DNA of 64,000 bases from contig CALSFV010000326.1 in the NCBI GenBank assembly GCA_943737045.1, positions 186,001 through 250,000 of the forward strand, given 5' to 3'. The notes under the pieces are model-generated. The model was not told the DNA's origin. It searched no databases and worked only from the letters and a program-made list of their open reading frames with translations. This DNA is from Parapristionchus giblindavisi (taxonomy: Eukaryota > Nematoda > Chromadorea > Rhabditida > Diplogasteridae). Shown here one piece after another: positions 48,972 through 62,200 of the stretch (position 1 is its first letter; each line of letters starts with the position of its first letter). Made by a program: the position numbers and the translations under genes.

Positions 48972-49311
48972 AGGTGGAGACCCGCGAATGATCATGCAAT
49001 TTTCCTACATCTCGCTTATGCAAGGGTGTAGTGATATGCAAGAAGATAGGGAGACTACTTATCGTTCCATTAGCGTAGTGGTAAAGCTTCTGACTAGAAA
49101 GCGCATGGTCGCGGGTTCGAATCCTATTGCCGAACTTTTCTATTTTCAAAAAGCGCGCCTTTCCCTGCACGAGGCCAGATGGTTCATTCATGTTTCTAGC
49201 GATCAATAAGCTGAATCATCATAAAATAAATAGTGTACGGTATGTAGAATAACTTTTGCTATGATTTTGTCTGCACAGTTTGTTCACGAAAATATTCGCG
49301 GGAGTCCACCT
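48972..49311. mobile_element. TTAA-flanked tRNA-containing element, copy 2
   Basis: 340 bp with 17 bp terminal inverted repeats (AGGTGGAGACCCGCGAA against TTCGCGGGAGTCCACCT, 15 of 17 matching) and TTAA on each side (48968-48971, 49312-49315). The centre holds a tRNA-like unit (about 49066-49135) with intact A box TAGCGTAGTGG and B box GGGTTCGAATCC but poor stems. The target is a known tandem unit of the surrounding hAT element, so the empty site can be read from the neighbouring unit (TGTTTTTAATCTATATT). Confidence 0.9.
49066..49135 (+). repeat. tRNA-like core of TTAA element
   Basis: A and B boxes at tRNA spacing; GTTC...GAAC can pair as a short acceptor remnant. Not a functional tRNA: the T stem (GCGGG with CCTAT) and the anticodon stem are broken. 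Confidence 0.7.
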
Positions 49312-49696
49312 TTAACGTATATTTTCACGAGAAAAAAATTTATTCAATGACTTTAAGCCACTAGAAATGTTTTTAATCTATATTTTCGTGAGAAAAATAT
49401 TTTATTCAATGACTTTTAGTCACTCGAAATTTTCCGAATTTCCCGAAAAAATTTTCGGAAAATCGGAAAATCAAAATTTTCCGAAAAAGGTCGGAAAATC
49501 GAAAAATTCGGAAAATCGGAAAAACGGAAATCCCAGCCCTGATTCTGATGACTGATGTTGAGTTGACTGTATTATGAGTAAAATAAGTGATGAAGTAGAG
49601 GGGAAAAGACATGGAGGGATGAAAGGATATATCTCATTCTAATCTATTCTCCCCCTATGTATTCTCCTTCATACTCTTCTATCTAATTGCATTGAT

Positions 49697-49737
<41 letters not shown>

Positions 49738-49738
49738 C
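49697..49738 (+). repeat. (CT)n microsatellite
   Basis: About 40 bp of CT dinucleotides. Confidence 0.95.
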
Positions 49739-51102
49739 TCTTTGTTTCTACCTCTCTCCCTCTGCCTCCCATCTTCTCACTATTCTATGAAGAAGTAGTG
49801 GCATGAATGAATGAGAAATGAAAAGAGTGAGAGATTCAAAGGGAGATATTTAATACAAAGTATCAATGATTCTATTGATTGACTATACTCATTTGCATCT
49901 TTTCTCCTCTTCTGATCATCTACTACACTAGAATGGAATTTGCATAATAATAATTAATGTATTGAAATGTGAGGTAGATTCATTGGTTTAACATATCCAA
50001 GAGGAGAAGGAAGGGGGACGTGGTCTATTGTTGGTTTCATTCTATTCATTTGCACGTTTTTGTATTGATTCGTGGAAGATTATGTTTTGAGTGTATCTTG
50101 ATTAATAGTAATTCTCTCTATCTCTCATTCACTCTTGTTTCCACTCTCTCCCTCTCCCCTCTCTATCTCTCCCTCCCCCATCTCACCTCTCTCTCCCTCT
50201 CTATCTCTCCCTCTTCCTCTTCCCCTTCTCACCTCTCCCTCTCCCTCTATCAACTTCCTATAGATTGCTTCAACCGGTTACTTTTGTACCCACTGGGGAC
50301 CCCCAATGGAATAAATAAGTAAGTTATGCACTCCTCTTCATCTTTACTCATTTTGTAGGAGTTCTTATTCCCGAAAAAAAATTGCATATAAAACGGTACT
50401 TTAAGATCAAAGATCAAATGGTTTTATCTTTTAGGCATTAAAATATGGGTAGGTTTTTTTTTCTAAATTAGCGCATTGTCTGTCTTAATCAGTTTGATTT
50501 AGACATTGGTATACTATGTTTTCATTTCATAATAGTTGCGTATCAAGTTAGTTGCTGATCTTAGACCTACCAAATCAATAATTTCGTTGATCTCTTTTCC
50601 CTTATGGTGATCTATCTCATAGAATATTGATTGATATGAGTAGATCATCCTTCTCTTCCCTCCTCCTCCTTGTACTCCTTGTCTATTCGTTTACATCATA
50701 AAGAATGGAGAAATGATTGGGAAAAAAGGTCGATCGATTGATAAGAAAACTGGGAATAGACACTGATTAAATGTATTTGTGTTTTGATTATGTTAAGGTT
50801 TATGAAATATCATTAGGGTCAATGTACATTTTGTGACAGGAGAAGTCATGTGCGTTATTTTGAAATTTTCCCAAAATATTCGAAATCCAAATCAGAAAAA
50901 AAAATTAGAAAAGAATAATTTAAAATTGGATGTATCAAAATGATTGAGGAAGTGATTCATTACACATTGTGATCTACCCTTTTCATAATATTGATCAATC
51001 AATATATTCTGAACTATTTTGATTGAGTCCCCTCTCTCTCTATTTCATCAATACACATTCATTGATCATCTTTCATCCCATTTTTCGATGTGCCCTATTC
51101 AT

Positions 51103-51180
51103 TTCTCCCTCTCCCTCTCCCTCTCCCTCTCCCTCTCCCTCTCCCTCTCCCTCTCCCTCTCCCTCTCCCTCTCCCTCTTC
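51103..51180 (+). repeat. CCCTCT hexamer array
   Basis: About twelve perfect CCCTCT units. Confidence 0.97.
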
Positions 51181-51511
51181 ACTATTCATTCATTTATAGG
51201 TATGATTGTATCTCTCGTTCCTTCCTTACCCTCTACTCCTTCATCTCTATTTCGACCTTTGCCTATGTGTGTCCTCTCATTCTCTTGTTATATGAAACAC
51301 TATTGACCCCCCCCTTCCATTATTGATTCATCTAATGATATCATACTTCAACTTATTTATTGATTATTTGGCACAATTAGTCTAGCTATGGTAATGGACT
51401 TGTTTATTGATCCTAGTAATTGGATATTAGTGACTTAGTTAGGGATGAAGAAGATTTCGTTCTCTCACGCCCGGATTTATGGAAGGGTTTGGAGAGAGTG
51501 AGTAGACCATA

Positions 51512-51601
51512 GAGAGGGAGAGGGAGAGGGAGAGGGAGACGGAGACGGAGAGGGAGAGGGAGAGGGAGAGGGAGAGGGAGTGGGAGAGGGAGAGGGAGGG
51601 G
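51512..51601 (+). repeat. GAGAGG array in CT-rich spacer
   Basis: A purine-strand hexamer array with GACGGA variants; it has the opposite polarity to its neighbours. Confidence 0.9.
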
Positions 51602-51684
51602 ATAGATTGGCAGAATGAATGTATGAGTGGGTGCTAAGGAAGAAGTCGGCACTCCCCGCGCTTCATCCATCCATCTATGTTCTT

Positions 51685-51752
51685 CCTCCCTCTACCTCTC
51701 CTTCCTCTCTCCTCTCCCTCTCCCTCTCCCTCTCCCTCTCCCTCTCCTCCCT
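51685..51752 (+). repeat. CCTCTC hexamer array
   Basis: A pyrimidine hexamer run ending in a CCTCCCTC variant. Confidence 0.9.
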
Positions 51753-53220
51753 CTACCTTTTCGTGCCTCGTCGTTTCTCTGACCCATTTTACACAAGTAT
51801 GCATTCATTTGATTCATTGGATATTGATTGCCAAGTGTTCTTCTCTCAAACAGTTTTGTGTCTATTGTAATTGAGAGAGTTTCATCAATGAGAGTATGCA
51901 CTTTATAGGATCATTGAAACATGAATGTGACTGTTTTAAGGGGGATAGAAATTGCAAGATATGAGGCTTGGATTGAAATTAATGACTGGTATTGTTTAAT
52001 TCATTCCATTTCGAACAAGTTTATCGGATGGTTAAAGTGCTGTCTCAACTTTGTTGTCTTGAGGTGTTTTTAATATCAATAATATGAGGGGATACTGTAA
52101 TAGGACTTATATTAGTATGTCCACTCTATTATGCACTATAATATAGTGTACCACGAGTAATTCTTTCTTTTTTCATCTCTCCTATAAATAAAGTAAAGAT
52201 AGATATTGATAGAGAAGAATAATGAGAGGGAAGACAATCGAGTTATTGTTTCCTATGAGTGAGAGAGAAGAGATTTAGTTATTCCATTACCATATCTTAT
52301 CATTTGTCCTCTTACTTCTTATCTCTAATAGATCATTGTACCACGACCATACGTCGAATAACTACGTTACACATTTGCAAAACGCGGCCTGGTTTTCACA
52401 AAACAAATTACACAATTTGGTCGGATTTTCAAAAAAAAAATCCAAAGTGGAGTCAGGCTATGTAGTCTGCAACGTACTTTTCGACCTATGATCGCGACAT
52501 TTGAGTTTTCCCTTTCCATCTCTATTTCGAGATAGAGAGTCAGTTATACCAACTGTTAACTTCATTCCTCTCATATGAGGGAGTGAAATGAGTATAGTCT
52601 TCCTCTGCGTCTCTGCCCCTCCTTCTATCTCTAGTTAGTCGCCGCTCGCGATTCGCACGCGGCGAACACGACGCGACTGCGGTAAATGTAGTCGCCTTCC
52701 CTCTGGTCGTCTGGCCGCTCTCGCTACTCGCTATCCACTCTTCTCTTCTCTAACCGTCTGTCTACTCTCTCACTCGTCCACACTCTCTTCTCCTTTCCCT
52801 CTAGCCGTCTGGTTGCTCTCTCATGCGCACGCACTCTCTAGCATCTATACGTTCGCTATCTATCTCGCTTCTCTGTCGTCTCTTCTATACCCTTCCCTCT
52901 CTCGTCACTCTATCTCGTTCTCTACCTCGTCTCTTCTACAGTCTGTGCTCTCTCAACGGAATATCCTAGAAAGGGAGGGAAAGAATTGCCTTGAACTGTA
53001 GTGAACTGACTAGTACATTATGTACTTCATATTGATTACAAATGAGAGAATTAGTTGGCACTGAGACAATAAAAAGTTGGCTCGATGCCAATAAATTGTT
53101 TGTGTTATGAGCGAATAGAGTGTAGAGCTGTTGACAGTATTGATGTTTGAGGAATAGAGAGAGAAGAGAGTAAGTATAATTGGAAGTGGCTGAGATATGA
53201 AACGATGAGGTCTCCCTTCG

Positions 53221-53350
53221 GCCTCTCCCTCTCCCTCCCTCTCCCTCTCCCTCTCCCTCTCCCTCTCCCTCTCCCTCTCCCTCTCCCTCTCCCTCTCCCT
53301 CTCCCTCTCCCTCTCCCTCCCTCCCTCCCTCCCTCTCCCTCTCCCTCTCC
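53221..53350 (+). repeat. CCCTCT hexamer array with (CCCT)n
   Basis: About 130 bp of CCCTCT units with a short CCCTCCCTCCCT block near the right end. Confidence 0.97.
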
Positions 53351-53764
53351 TGCTACTCTTCATTCATTCGTTTCTCTTCTTTTTGTCCCTCCTATCTTCT
53401 TCTTCACTCACAGATTATGTAGCATATGGGAATGAATCCGCCATCCCTTCCTCCTATCTATTCTTATTCTATCACTCTCTCCCTCTCCCTCTCCTTCTCT
53501 CTATTCCTCTCCCTCTACTTCTCACTGCTCTATGATCATGGCACATACTACCGCATATCCTAGCCATGATTTAAAAAAAAGTTTTTAAACATTATAATTA
53601 TTTTTTAATAAAACAGATCTTGGACGGAAGTGTTGTTGTACGGTAATAAGAGGTTACGGTAGATATGGTTACAAAGAGCAGATGAATGAATGAATAGAGT
53701 GAGAGAGATAGGGGAAGGGGCAAGATTAGCAATTGGTGTGTCTCCTCATTCACTTTCGACTCTG

Positions 53765-53826
53765 ATCTCTCTCTCTCTCTCTCTCTCTCCCTCTCCCTCT
53801 CCCTCTCCCTCTCCCTCTCTCCCTCT
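53765..53826 (+). repeat. (CT)n joined to CCCTCT array
   Basis: A dinucleotide CT run passes directly into CCCTCT hexamers. Confidence 0.95.
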
Positions 53827-56251
53827 GTATATCTGTATTCAATCCCAGCTGTCTTCTACCTCTTCTTCTCTTCTCTAGTTGTTCTTCATAGTATCTCATT
53901 CAACTCTCACCTTGCCCTTCACTTCTCTCTATCTATCTCGTATCTCTCTCCACTCATTCATTCATTCATTCTTTTCCCCTCCCCCTCCCTCTCCCTCTCC
54001 CCTCCTCTCCTCTCCCCTCCTCCCCTCCTCCTCTTTCATCGTTATGTCACTATACTCTTTACTAATACGTGGTTCTCTCATTTCTATTTCTCTCTCCTTT
54101 CTTCTATTCCATCTTTTATATGTCTCTCATCTCCTTCCTCTTCTTCTTCCTTTCCTCTCTTCTAATACCAGTCGATAACGTAGATTTATATGCTTTTTTT
54201 TGTTATTTTTCGTCTGCACTCTCTTCGAATGACACACTCTCTCGTCTAGTCGCACTCTGTCGTCTGTGCTCTCTTCGAATCGCACGCTCTCTCATCGGCA
54301 CTCTCCTCGATTCACACACTCTCTAGTCCATGTGCACTTTATCGTCTACACTCTCTTCGATTCATGTACTCTCTCGTGATCGTCTAGACGTTGGTCATCA
54401 GAAGGCTACGGCAGAGGGGAGTGAATAGAGAGAGAGAAGAGAGCGCCTCCGTCCTCGGTGTGCACAAAGACACAAACACACACACACAAGGGGTGGATGC
54501 ACAAAGACACACCGTGTGTTGATGGGGCGAGAGGAGGGGAGGGGCTCCTCTCTCTCTCTCTCTTATGGTCACCAGCTTGCGTCCACCATTATGAGATGTG
54601 TGTCCCTTTTGCTTTCTCTCTCTCCCCTCTCTCTCCCTTATCTTATGTCTCGAAGCTTCGATTTATCCATCCACATCCTCCTTAGTATCCTACAATCATT
54701 CAGTAGTCTCAAGAGTATGATAGGGGTTACGGTAGTTGGTTTGTGTCAAACTTTTGCAGTAGATGAGGTGATAGATGAATTGTAATCATATTAACTGTTG
54801 ACTGTATAGTGATATAAGAGTGGATGGAATGGAGACGACCGCTCAGATGAAGATGAGAGGAGTAGAATGATATACTACTTGTAGTAGTTGAAGGTGAATA
54901 GAGGAGACTGAGTTGGTTAACGTTGTCTTTCTATCTCTGGACACTCTGTAGATTAGAGAAGAAGAAGAAGAAGAGGGGAGAGTAGTTGGCTCTCTCCCTC
55001 TCCCTCTCCCTCTCACACTTGAATCGATCACATCTCTCCCACATTGTACCGCCTATGCCTCCTCTCTACCTCTGCCTTTTATTCTCTCCCTCTCCTTCTC
55101 TATGTCTAACTCATACAGGCAACTGTGTTCTTTTCCTCGCCACTTCTTCTTCTTCTTCCTTTCGTCCTTTTACATCGTCTCCACCATTCATCAACATTGA
55201 GGTGTTCCCTTATCAGGAATGAGTCGTGGTTAGATATTAGAGGACTCCAATATGGGGATATGGTCCTGTAAGACCTTATCACTTTAGTATTCATAATTAG
55301 AATGATTTTTGATAATAGTCCAATATCATTATACACTCCAAGTCTATCCTCTCCCTCTCCCTCTTCTTCTCCCTCTACCTGTCTCCCTCTCCCTCTTCTT
55401 CTTCTTCTTCACTCTTGTATGTATCTATCCAATATATGTGTGTCAGTGATAGTATAGAGGAAGGAAGTCGGAGGGAGGAGGAGGAGAAGATGAAAATCAT
55501 TGTCATTCTCTCTTATCACACAATTTTTTTGTTCTGCTCTTTGCCTGGCTTGCTCTACTGCCCTACTGAACTTGATCTTTGATCTTTGAGAGGGATACTG
55601 TAGATTTGAGACCTACTGCGTTGCATTCTCTAAGTGCATAAACGTAGAATGATTTTGGAGATATCTTTCTCCTTGAGAAGGGATCGAAGAGTCATTGCTA
55701 TCTTGAGGACTTGTTAGACTGAGCATTTGAGCCTCCATTCTCCCTCTTCATCCTATCTCTCCCTCTCCCTCTTCCTCTATCCCATCCGTGTGCTTACTTA
55801 TGCTTCTCCAACTACTCATTCTGCCTTCTTCTTCCATTCTTCATTCGATAGTAGAAGTGAGAGAGACATTGGTTAAGAAGATGAAGGGAGAGGAAGGGAG
55901 AGGGAGAGGGAGAGGAAAGGGAGAGGGAGAGAGGGCGTCTCTTGATTCAATAAATACTTCATCTCTCATTTCTCTCTCATCATTTTCATTTCTCCGTTGA
56001 TGATTATTTTTCCCCTGCTTCTTTTATGTTTCACTCCTCACCTTTTGTTACTTATAGTATACCATTGCTTGTGCCTCTCTCTCCTACCGTATCCTACCGT
56101 AATCCCCTCCTTTCAATCACTCAATCATTCCCTGCTATCAATTGCACAATCTTTCAGATTACGGTCCACTCATTCGCGCCTTCTTCTACAATCTACTCGA
56201 CATTTCATCATCCTGATCTTTGATCTTTGATCTCTGATTCAAGAATCGAAG

Positions 56252-59200
56252 ATGGAGAATGGTTCTACGGTAGTAGTCAATGGACTAAATGGAAGTGGTG
56301 GAGGAGGACAATTGGTTATTGATACACCAATGGATGAAGAGGTACTGTAGATAAGATTGAGAAAGATCAAAGATCAATCTATCAATCAATAATGTTCCCT
56401 TGCCTGATCATTTACCCCTTATCCCCTTCCTTTTGAACTTTCTATCCCGTGCTACTTGCATCTGCTGAAAGCTTCACATTCTTTACATTTTGGTTTTGGG
56501 CCAAATTAATTTTATTTTGCGATAATGCTTGAGGGATATTTTTGATTAAGTGATATTGTAGAGAAAGGGAGACGGGGAAATATGGAGAGTGTGAGAAGTA
56601 GAGTTCATACATCCTGAATGATTCTGAATATGTCTCCATTACTGTTCCCTCATCCACTCATTCTCTCCTCTCCTCCTCTCTTCTATTCTATTCTTCCTTC
56701 ATTTTCATCCATTGGTTGCTAAGGGAAACAACAAAAGGGACGAAGAAAATGAATGAATGACTTTGTATACTAGTTATGTAGTTACCATCAACACTCATTT
56801 CAACGTCTCACACATACCGTAGTCATTCATTCATCTGACCTACCGTACTCTTTCTTGTTACACGATGAAATTGGATTATCGATTGATTAGAATCATGATA
56901 GATCAGAGATTATTGATTGATATTCAGATGAATGGTATGGATCTCTCGACGAAGGGGTCGATATCAGGGGCTGAGAATACTACCCCATCGACTCCCACCA
57001 ATGGAATACCTGAGAAGGTATACTGTAACACGGTTTATTGATTTTCCTGGGATCGTTGAATATGATCTTGAAGCTGTGCTGGCAATTGAGGGGCATTTTA
57101 TTTTCAAGAAAAATATAACTTAAATAGAATTTAATTTAATTATAGGAAGAGAATTATCACTGGCCTTGCAGTGACCTCGCACAGGACTTCGTAACTTTAT
57201 CTTTTGTTGTAGGGAGTACTGGAGATGGGTCAATTGAGTCCATCGAGTCTAAGAAGAAGCACACGGGCATCTGCACTCAAAGCACAACAGAAGATCAAAG
57301 ATGGAGATGTACCACAACCTATGGTATTCATTTAGATTATTGATTGATATGGGAAGAGTTTATTGATTGGTAATTGATTGGAGAATCTATGATAATATTG
57401 TAAGTTGATTAAATAAAGTAGTCTAGTTCCAAATCTAGAAATTGTCCCTACTGAACACGTGATTGAAAGAAAATTGTAGTAGGGGATTCGGGGGTGGTCT
57501 TGATAGTTGTTATGGAAGTAATATGGAATAGAGGTGGGCTATACTGTAGTTGAGATCAATAAATTAATGGATTACTGTAATATTAAAATCTGTATCGATT
57601 GATTGATTTATCGATTGTTAAGGAGGCAGATAATGGATCAGCATCAGAAGACGAGTCTCAAGATGGGGGAGAAAAGAAGGATGAAGATGGAGAAAGTGCT
57701 GCGAAGAAGAGGAAACTAGAGAGCGGAAAGGCACTTGATCAATTCTCTCATGAATTTGCTATTAAGGTAAGGTTATGTATGATTTAATCACTTAGGATCA
57801 TTATTTTTTGAGAAAATTCATACACATGTTCATGCTTTCCTACCGTTAAAATAGTTTAGTCTGTGGGATGTAATATTATCACCGAATTAGACTATTTGAT
57901 CGATTATTTAAATTGATTGTGATTATTTAATTAAGATGGAAGATGATGGAGAAGTGTATATGTTGGATGATGGAAGTGAAATATCTTCATTGAATGAATC
58001 TGAAGTGGAAACATTGAAGAAGTGCTACGATAAGGTATCATATTGATTGATTAGTATGGTTTATTGATTGATTATCATTGAAATTTGTTAGCGATTGAGT
58101 TGCGAAGAAACGTATTAAGTATAAAAATAAAACTGCCAAAAATAATTAATAACATTAATTCATTTACGAGAAAACATGATACTGAATAAATAAATAAATA
58201 TGATGATTTGAGTTGATGGCACGTGAACTGAATGAGGAACAGAAGACAGAACGTCTTCGTATGATCAAACAAGCAGAGGCTGATCTGAGAAGTGAAGAAG
58301 CCAAATTGACTATGATTAAGAAGATGAGGACTAGTCAAATACAGAAGACCACTCATGTATGTATAACAATTATTCATTTATCCCCCGATATCAATGAGAT
58401 TATTTTGTTCATTTGGTATGGTTTCTGAAGTCTATGTTCAAGAGAATAGAAAATAAATTTTCATGATCTCTTAGATACAATATGATTCCATATTGTTGTT
58501 CTTTACAGGCAGCTGATCTAACTCGTAAACTGACTGCATCTGTAGCTCAGAACTCAACGGGAGCCGCTTACAAACCACCTGTGGCCAATTCAACCAATAA
58601 GAACAATCTGAATGCAGCCGCCATTGCAGCCGCTGGAATGCTCAATGGAAAGGGTACGGTAGATTGTCTGATTGATCTTTGATCTTTTCACTGAGATAGT
58701 ACGGTAGATTGATCTTTGATCTTTGTGTAATTGCAGGTCTAACTGCAGCTCAGCTACAAGCTCTTCAGAGCAATTCGCTCCTTGCACAGCTTACTCCACA
58801 ACAGAAGGAGGTACGTCTTTTGAAAATATTTAACTTGATTTCCCTCATTTTAATACGTCATGTATGATGTTATTAAAGTTTCAATTTTGTATTACAAGAG
58901 AATAATTAATGTTGTTCGATATTTGATAATCCTGTGGATTTTGGTTTCTTCTGCTCTTTACAATTACTATTTCGTCTATTCTATGATTCTGATCTCGATG
59001 ATCTCGAATTAAAAATATAGTTTATTCGGATGAAAATTATTATTATTATAATTTTGTAATGATAGATGCTTCAACGAATGAATCTCTTGGCTGCTGCAAT
59101 GCAACAGAATAGAGGACAGATGACAAGTCAACAGACTGCTGCTCTTGCTGCAGCATTCATGCAGGTATCATACAGATTACTGTAGAAGGGGAATACGGTA

Positions 59201-62200
59201 TGGGAATTTTTTTCCATAAGGCACATTATTAACTAACTTATTTATTTTTAAAAATTTACAATTCATGTGCATGAAAACCTATCTGTTAATATTATTTATT
59301 TTTATTTGTGTATTAGTATCAAAAGAAGCATTGTTAGTTTATTCATTGAATGGAAAGGTTCATTCTTTCTATCGACTTCTCTATGTTTAGGCTCAACAAC
59401 AAGCAGCTCAAGTACAGGCTCAAGCTCAACAACAACAACAAGCAGCTGCAGCCAAGCAGGCAGCAGCTGCTCAGACTGCGTCCTCTGCAGCTCAATCATC
59501 TCATCATTCGTCCACTCCTACTCCATCATCAATACCTTCTACTCCATCCATGCATACATCAGCATCAACATCCAATATAACATCATCATCAACCCCTGCT
59601 GGTATCGCTCCTGGTGTCCCTTCTGCCTCCACTGCAGCTGCAGCCGCCCAGAGCACACTACCGGTTAGTTGTCGTGTACATTGTGTCATTACTGTATTAT
59701 TAGTGTGATTACGGTAGCCACGATTACGATGTATCCTAATTCGTTGTTATTTCAGTCAGTGCAACAGTATTCGTCGCAGACTCCTGCCCAACGATTGAGC
59801 ACGGCTCGATTGGCATTCCGGAAGACTGCCGATACCCAATTGATGAGTGTAAGTATACTGTAACTCTTTTCCAGTCGAGACCTGATTATCGATTAATGTG
59901 TTGATTGTAGAATCAATTGGCGGGAACGAAGTCATCAGGATCCGATGTGTTCTTCATTCCGAATGGAGCACAACCTGACTTCTGTTATTTACTGGGGTTG
60001 GATCTGTGTGTGCAGAGGGTACTCAGGGATAAGACTGCCACCAAGTGAGTCACAATTTATTGATTTATCGATTGTTATATTTTGTATCACTTAGTGGAAT
60101 GAGTAGGCAAAACTATATTAGTGATTGATTGGATAATTTTCAAAACTTTCGGTCGAAATGCTAGTGTCCATATTGAGAAAATGATTTTATTTGAGAATAG
60201 TGAAACATCAATCACACTGGTTTGAATCACTGAACTATATATTTTATCTCTGTATTCTCAAATAATAATGATTTGTTGATTTGCAGGCCAGTGACAGAGT
60301 CTCCTTACGAGTGTGAGAGCTGTGGAACAGATTTCACTCCTACATGGAGAGCCATTCGTGAGTGATGACATGTGGACTTTGTTATTTGCCTAGTTCTCAG
60401 CTTATTTGAAGTGTCATTCTTATTTGGTTATCTCTAGGTTGAAAGATATTTTTTGATTCGATCGAGAAATTTATAGTTGGGTGACAATATGTATATGGAT
60501 ATTTCATATCTACGGTATCTATTGATTTACCTTATCTTATATTGATTAAAGTCAAGTGATTGATTGTAATTATAGGTGACGAGACAAATCTGACAGCAGA
60601 CACGAAACCCGATGATCTTCCTCTTCATTTGTATTGTGAGAATTGTGTTAGAGCAGCACAAAAGAAGAAGATTCGAGATGATAAACAAAGTGTACTCAAG
60701 AAGATGTACGTCAAGGTCACCTCACAGGAGAAGGTATGGTATAATCTGTTATTGATTGATTAAATAAATTATTGATTGTTTTCATTGTAGGAATTCGAGA
60801 AGCAGATTCTCGAGGGTAAATTGGAACAAGTTATCGCTGCTGCTGCAGCCATGTCAGCTAGAGATAACAGAGTCAGTGCATTTTAATGATTTACTTTTTT
60901 TAAATTCGGAATTGATTGATTGCTATCGTACTCGAATGTAGTTTCGTATTCGTTGTATTCAATATAATATTTTCAGCCGACTGCATCGTCATCTCCGGCT
61001 GTACAGAATTTGTCGACTAAACCATCCACACCTTCTGTCGTACCAACCCCTCCTATGGCTACGCCCTCTATGCCCAAAGTACAATCGGTCAGTTATTTAT
61101 TTATTGATAGTTTTTACAATATATGGTTTTATTTATGCTTTGCGGTTGATTGAGTGAATCAATATAATCTTTTCAATTACAGACTCCCACTCTATCGTCG
61201 ACTCCATCAAGTAGTAAACAGACACCATCATCATCATCTCATCATTCATCTAATAATCATCATCAGACTCCTTCATCATCATCTTCCTCATCTAATAAAC
61301 GACCATCCACCAATAGTACCAGCTCTCAGATGCAGGTATGGTAGTCACACTTACGTATAATATGGTAGTACGGTACCTTGATGTATAGTCTATAATTACC
61401 GTAATCTAAGTATCCGGAGTTGTAATGAATATTGATTATTGCAGCAACAATTGGCAGCGCTTGCATCAGTGGCTCGTGCCAATCCAATGATGGCTGCTAT
61501 GATGGGACTATCAGCTGGAGCTGGAGGACTTCTTGGGAATAATCAGGCTGCTGCTGCTGCTGCGGTGAGTATTTAGTTATGATGTTATTAGATAGATTAA
61601 AAGTTTTGCACGATTTCGGTGGGAATCTCTAATCGCCTAGTTCTCACAGTATTGACAGTCACAGAAGTTTATCCACGTACCAAATCTACGACTTCTTAAA
61701 CTTTTTTGAAAACAAAATACTATCGAGACCGATCTGATCAACTTCTACGGTCCCAGTCCTTCTATAAACATATAACCTATTTAGATACACATCATCATTG
61801 GTTATCTTTCAAGAGATTACTCTTTCAAGTGTCAAAATCGTGCGAAACTTTGAAGTGTACATAATATTGATGAATGTACATATAGAATGAAAATTATGTA
61901 GATTGTTTAAATCGAATTTATATATCTAGCAAAGACAAGTGATATGGAGATGTAAGATACATTAGTATGGATAAATAATGTATTAATCTTATTTCAGATG
62001 CAATGGAATCCTCTTCTCCAAATGCAGCAACTGCAACAGTTGCAGCAGGCTCGAATGGGCGGAGCTTCATCCTCATCTGGTCAAACGTCCTCATCGAACA
62101 CCAATGCACAGAATATGGCTCAGGCTAATATGGCCATGAATCTTCTCGCTCAAGCTGTGCAACAAGGAGTATGTTTCCTACTACATTAAATTGTTATTGA

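Larger units (their letters stand above)
48670..49541. mobile_element. hAT-like non-autonomous element
   Basis: Tips CAGGGCTG and CAGCCCTG are flanked by a perfect 8 bp duplication, ATTCTGAT (48662-48669 and 49542-49549), the hallmark target size of hAT transposons. Sub-terminal regions are made of CGGAAAATTTTCGG-type words in both orientations. The middle has three tandem copies of a unit containing TTATTCAATGACTTTAAG. No transposase. A TTAA-flanked element (48972-49311) is nested inside the first tandem unit. Confidence 0.92.
49550..56251. other. Intergenic spacer, right part
   Basis: Upstream region of the p66 gene. Pyrimidine-rich on the plus strand, with CTCTCC arrays listed separately. 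52640-52960 and 54200-54400 hold degenerate repeats of ACTCTCTCGTC/TTCGAATCGCAC words. No exon recognised. Confidence 0.5.
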
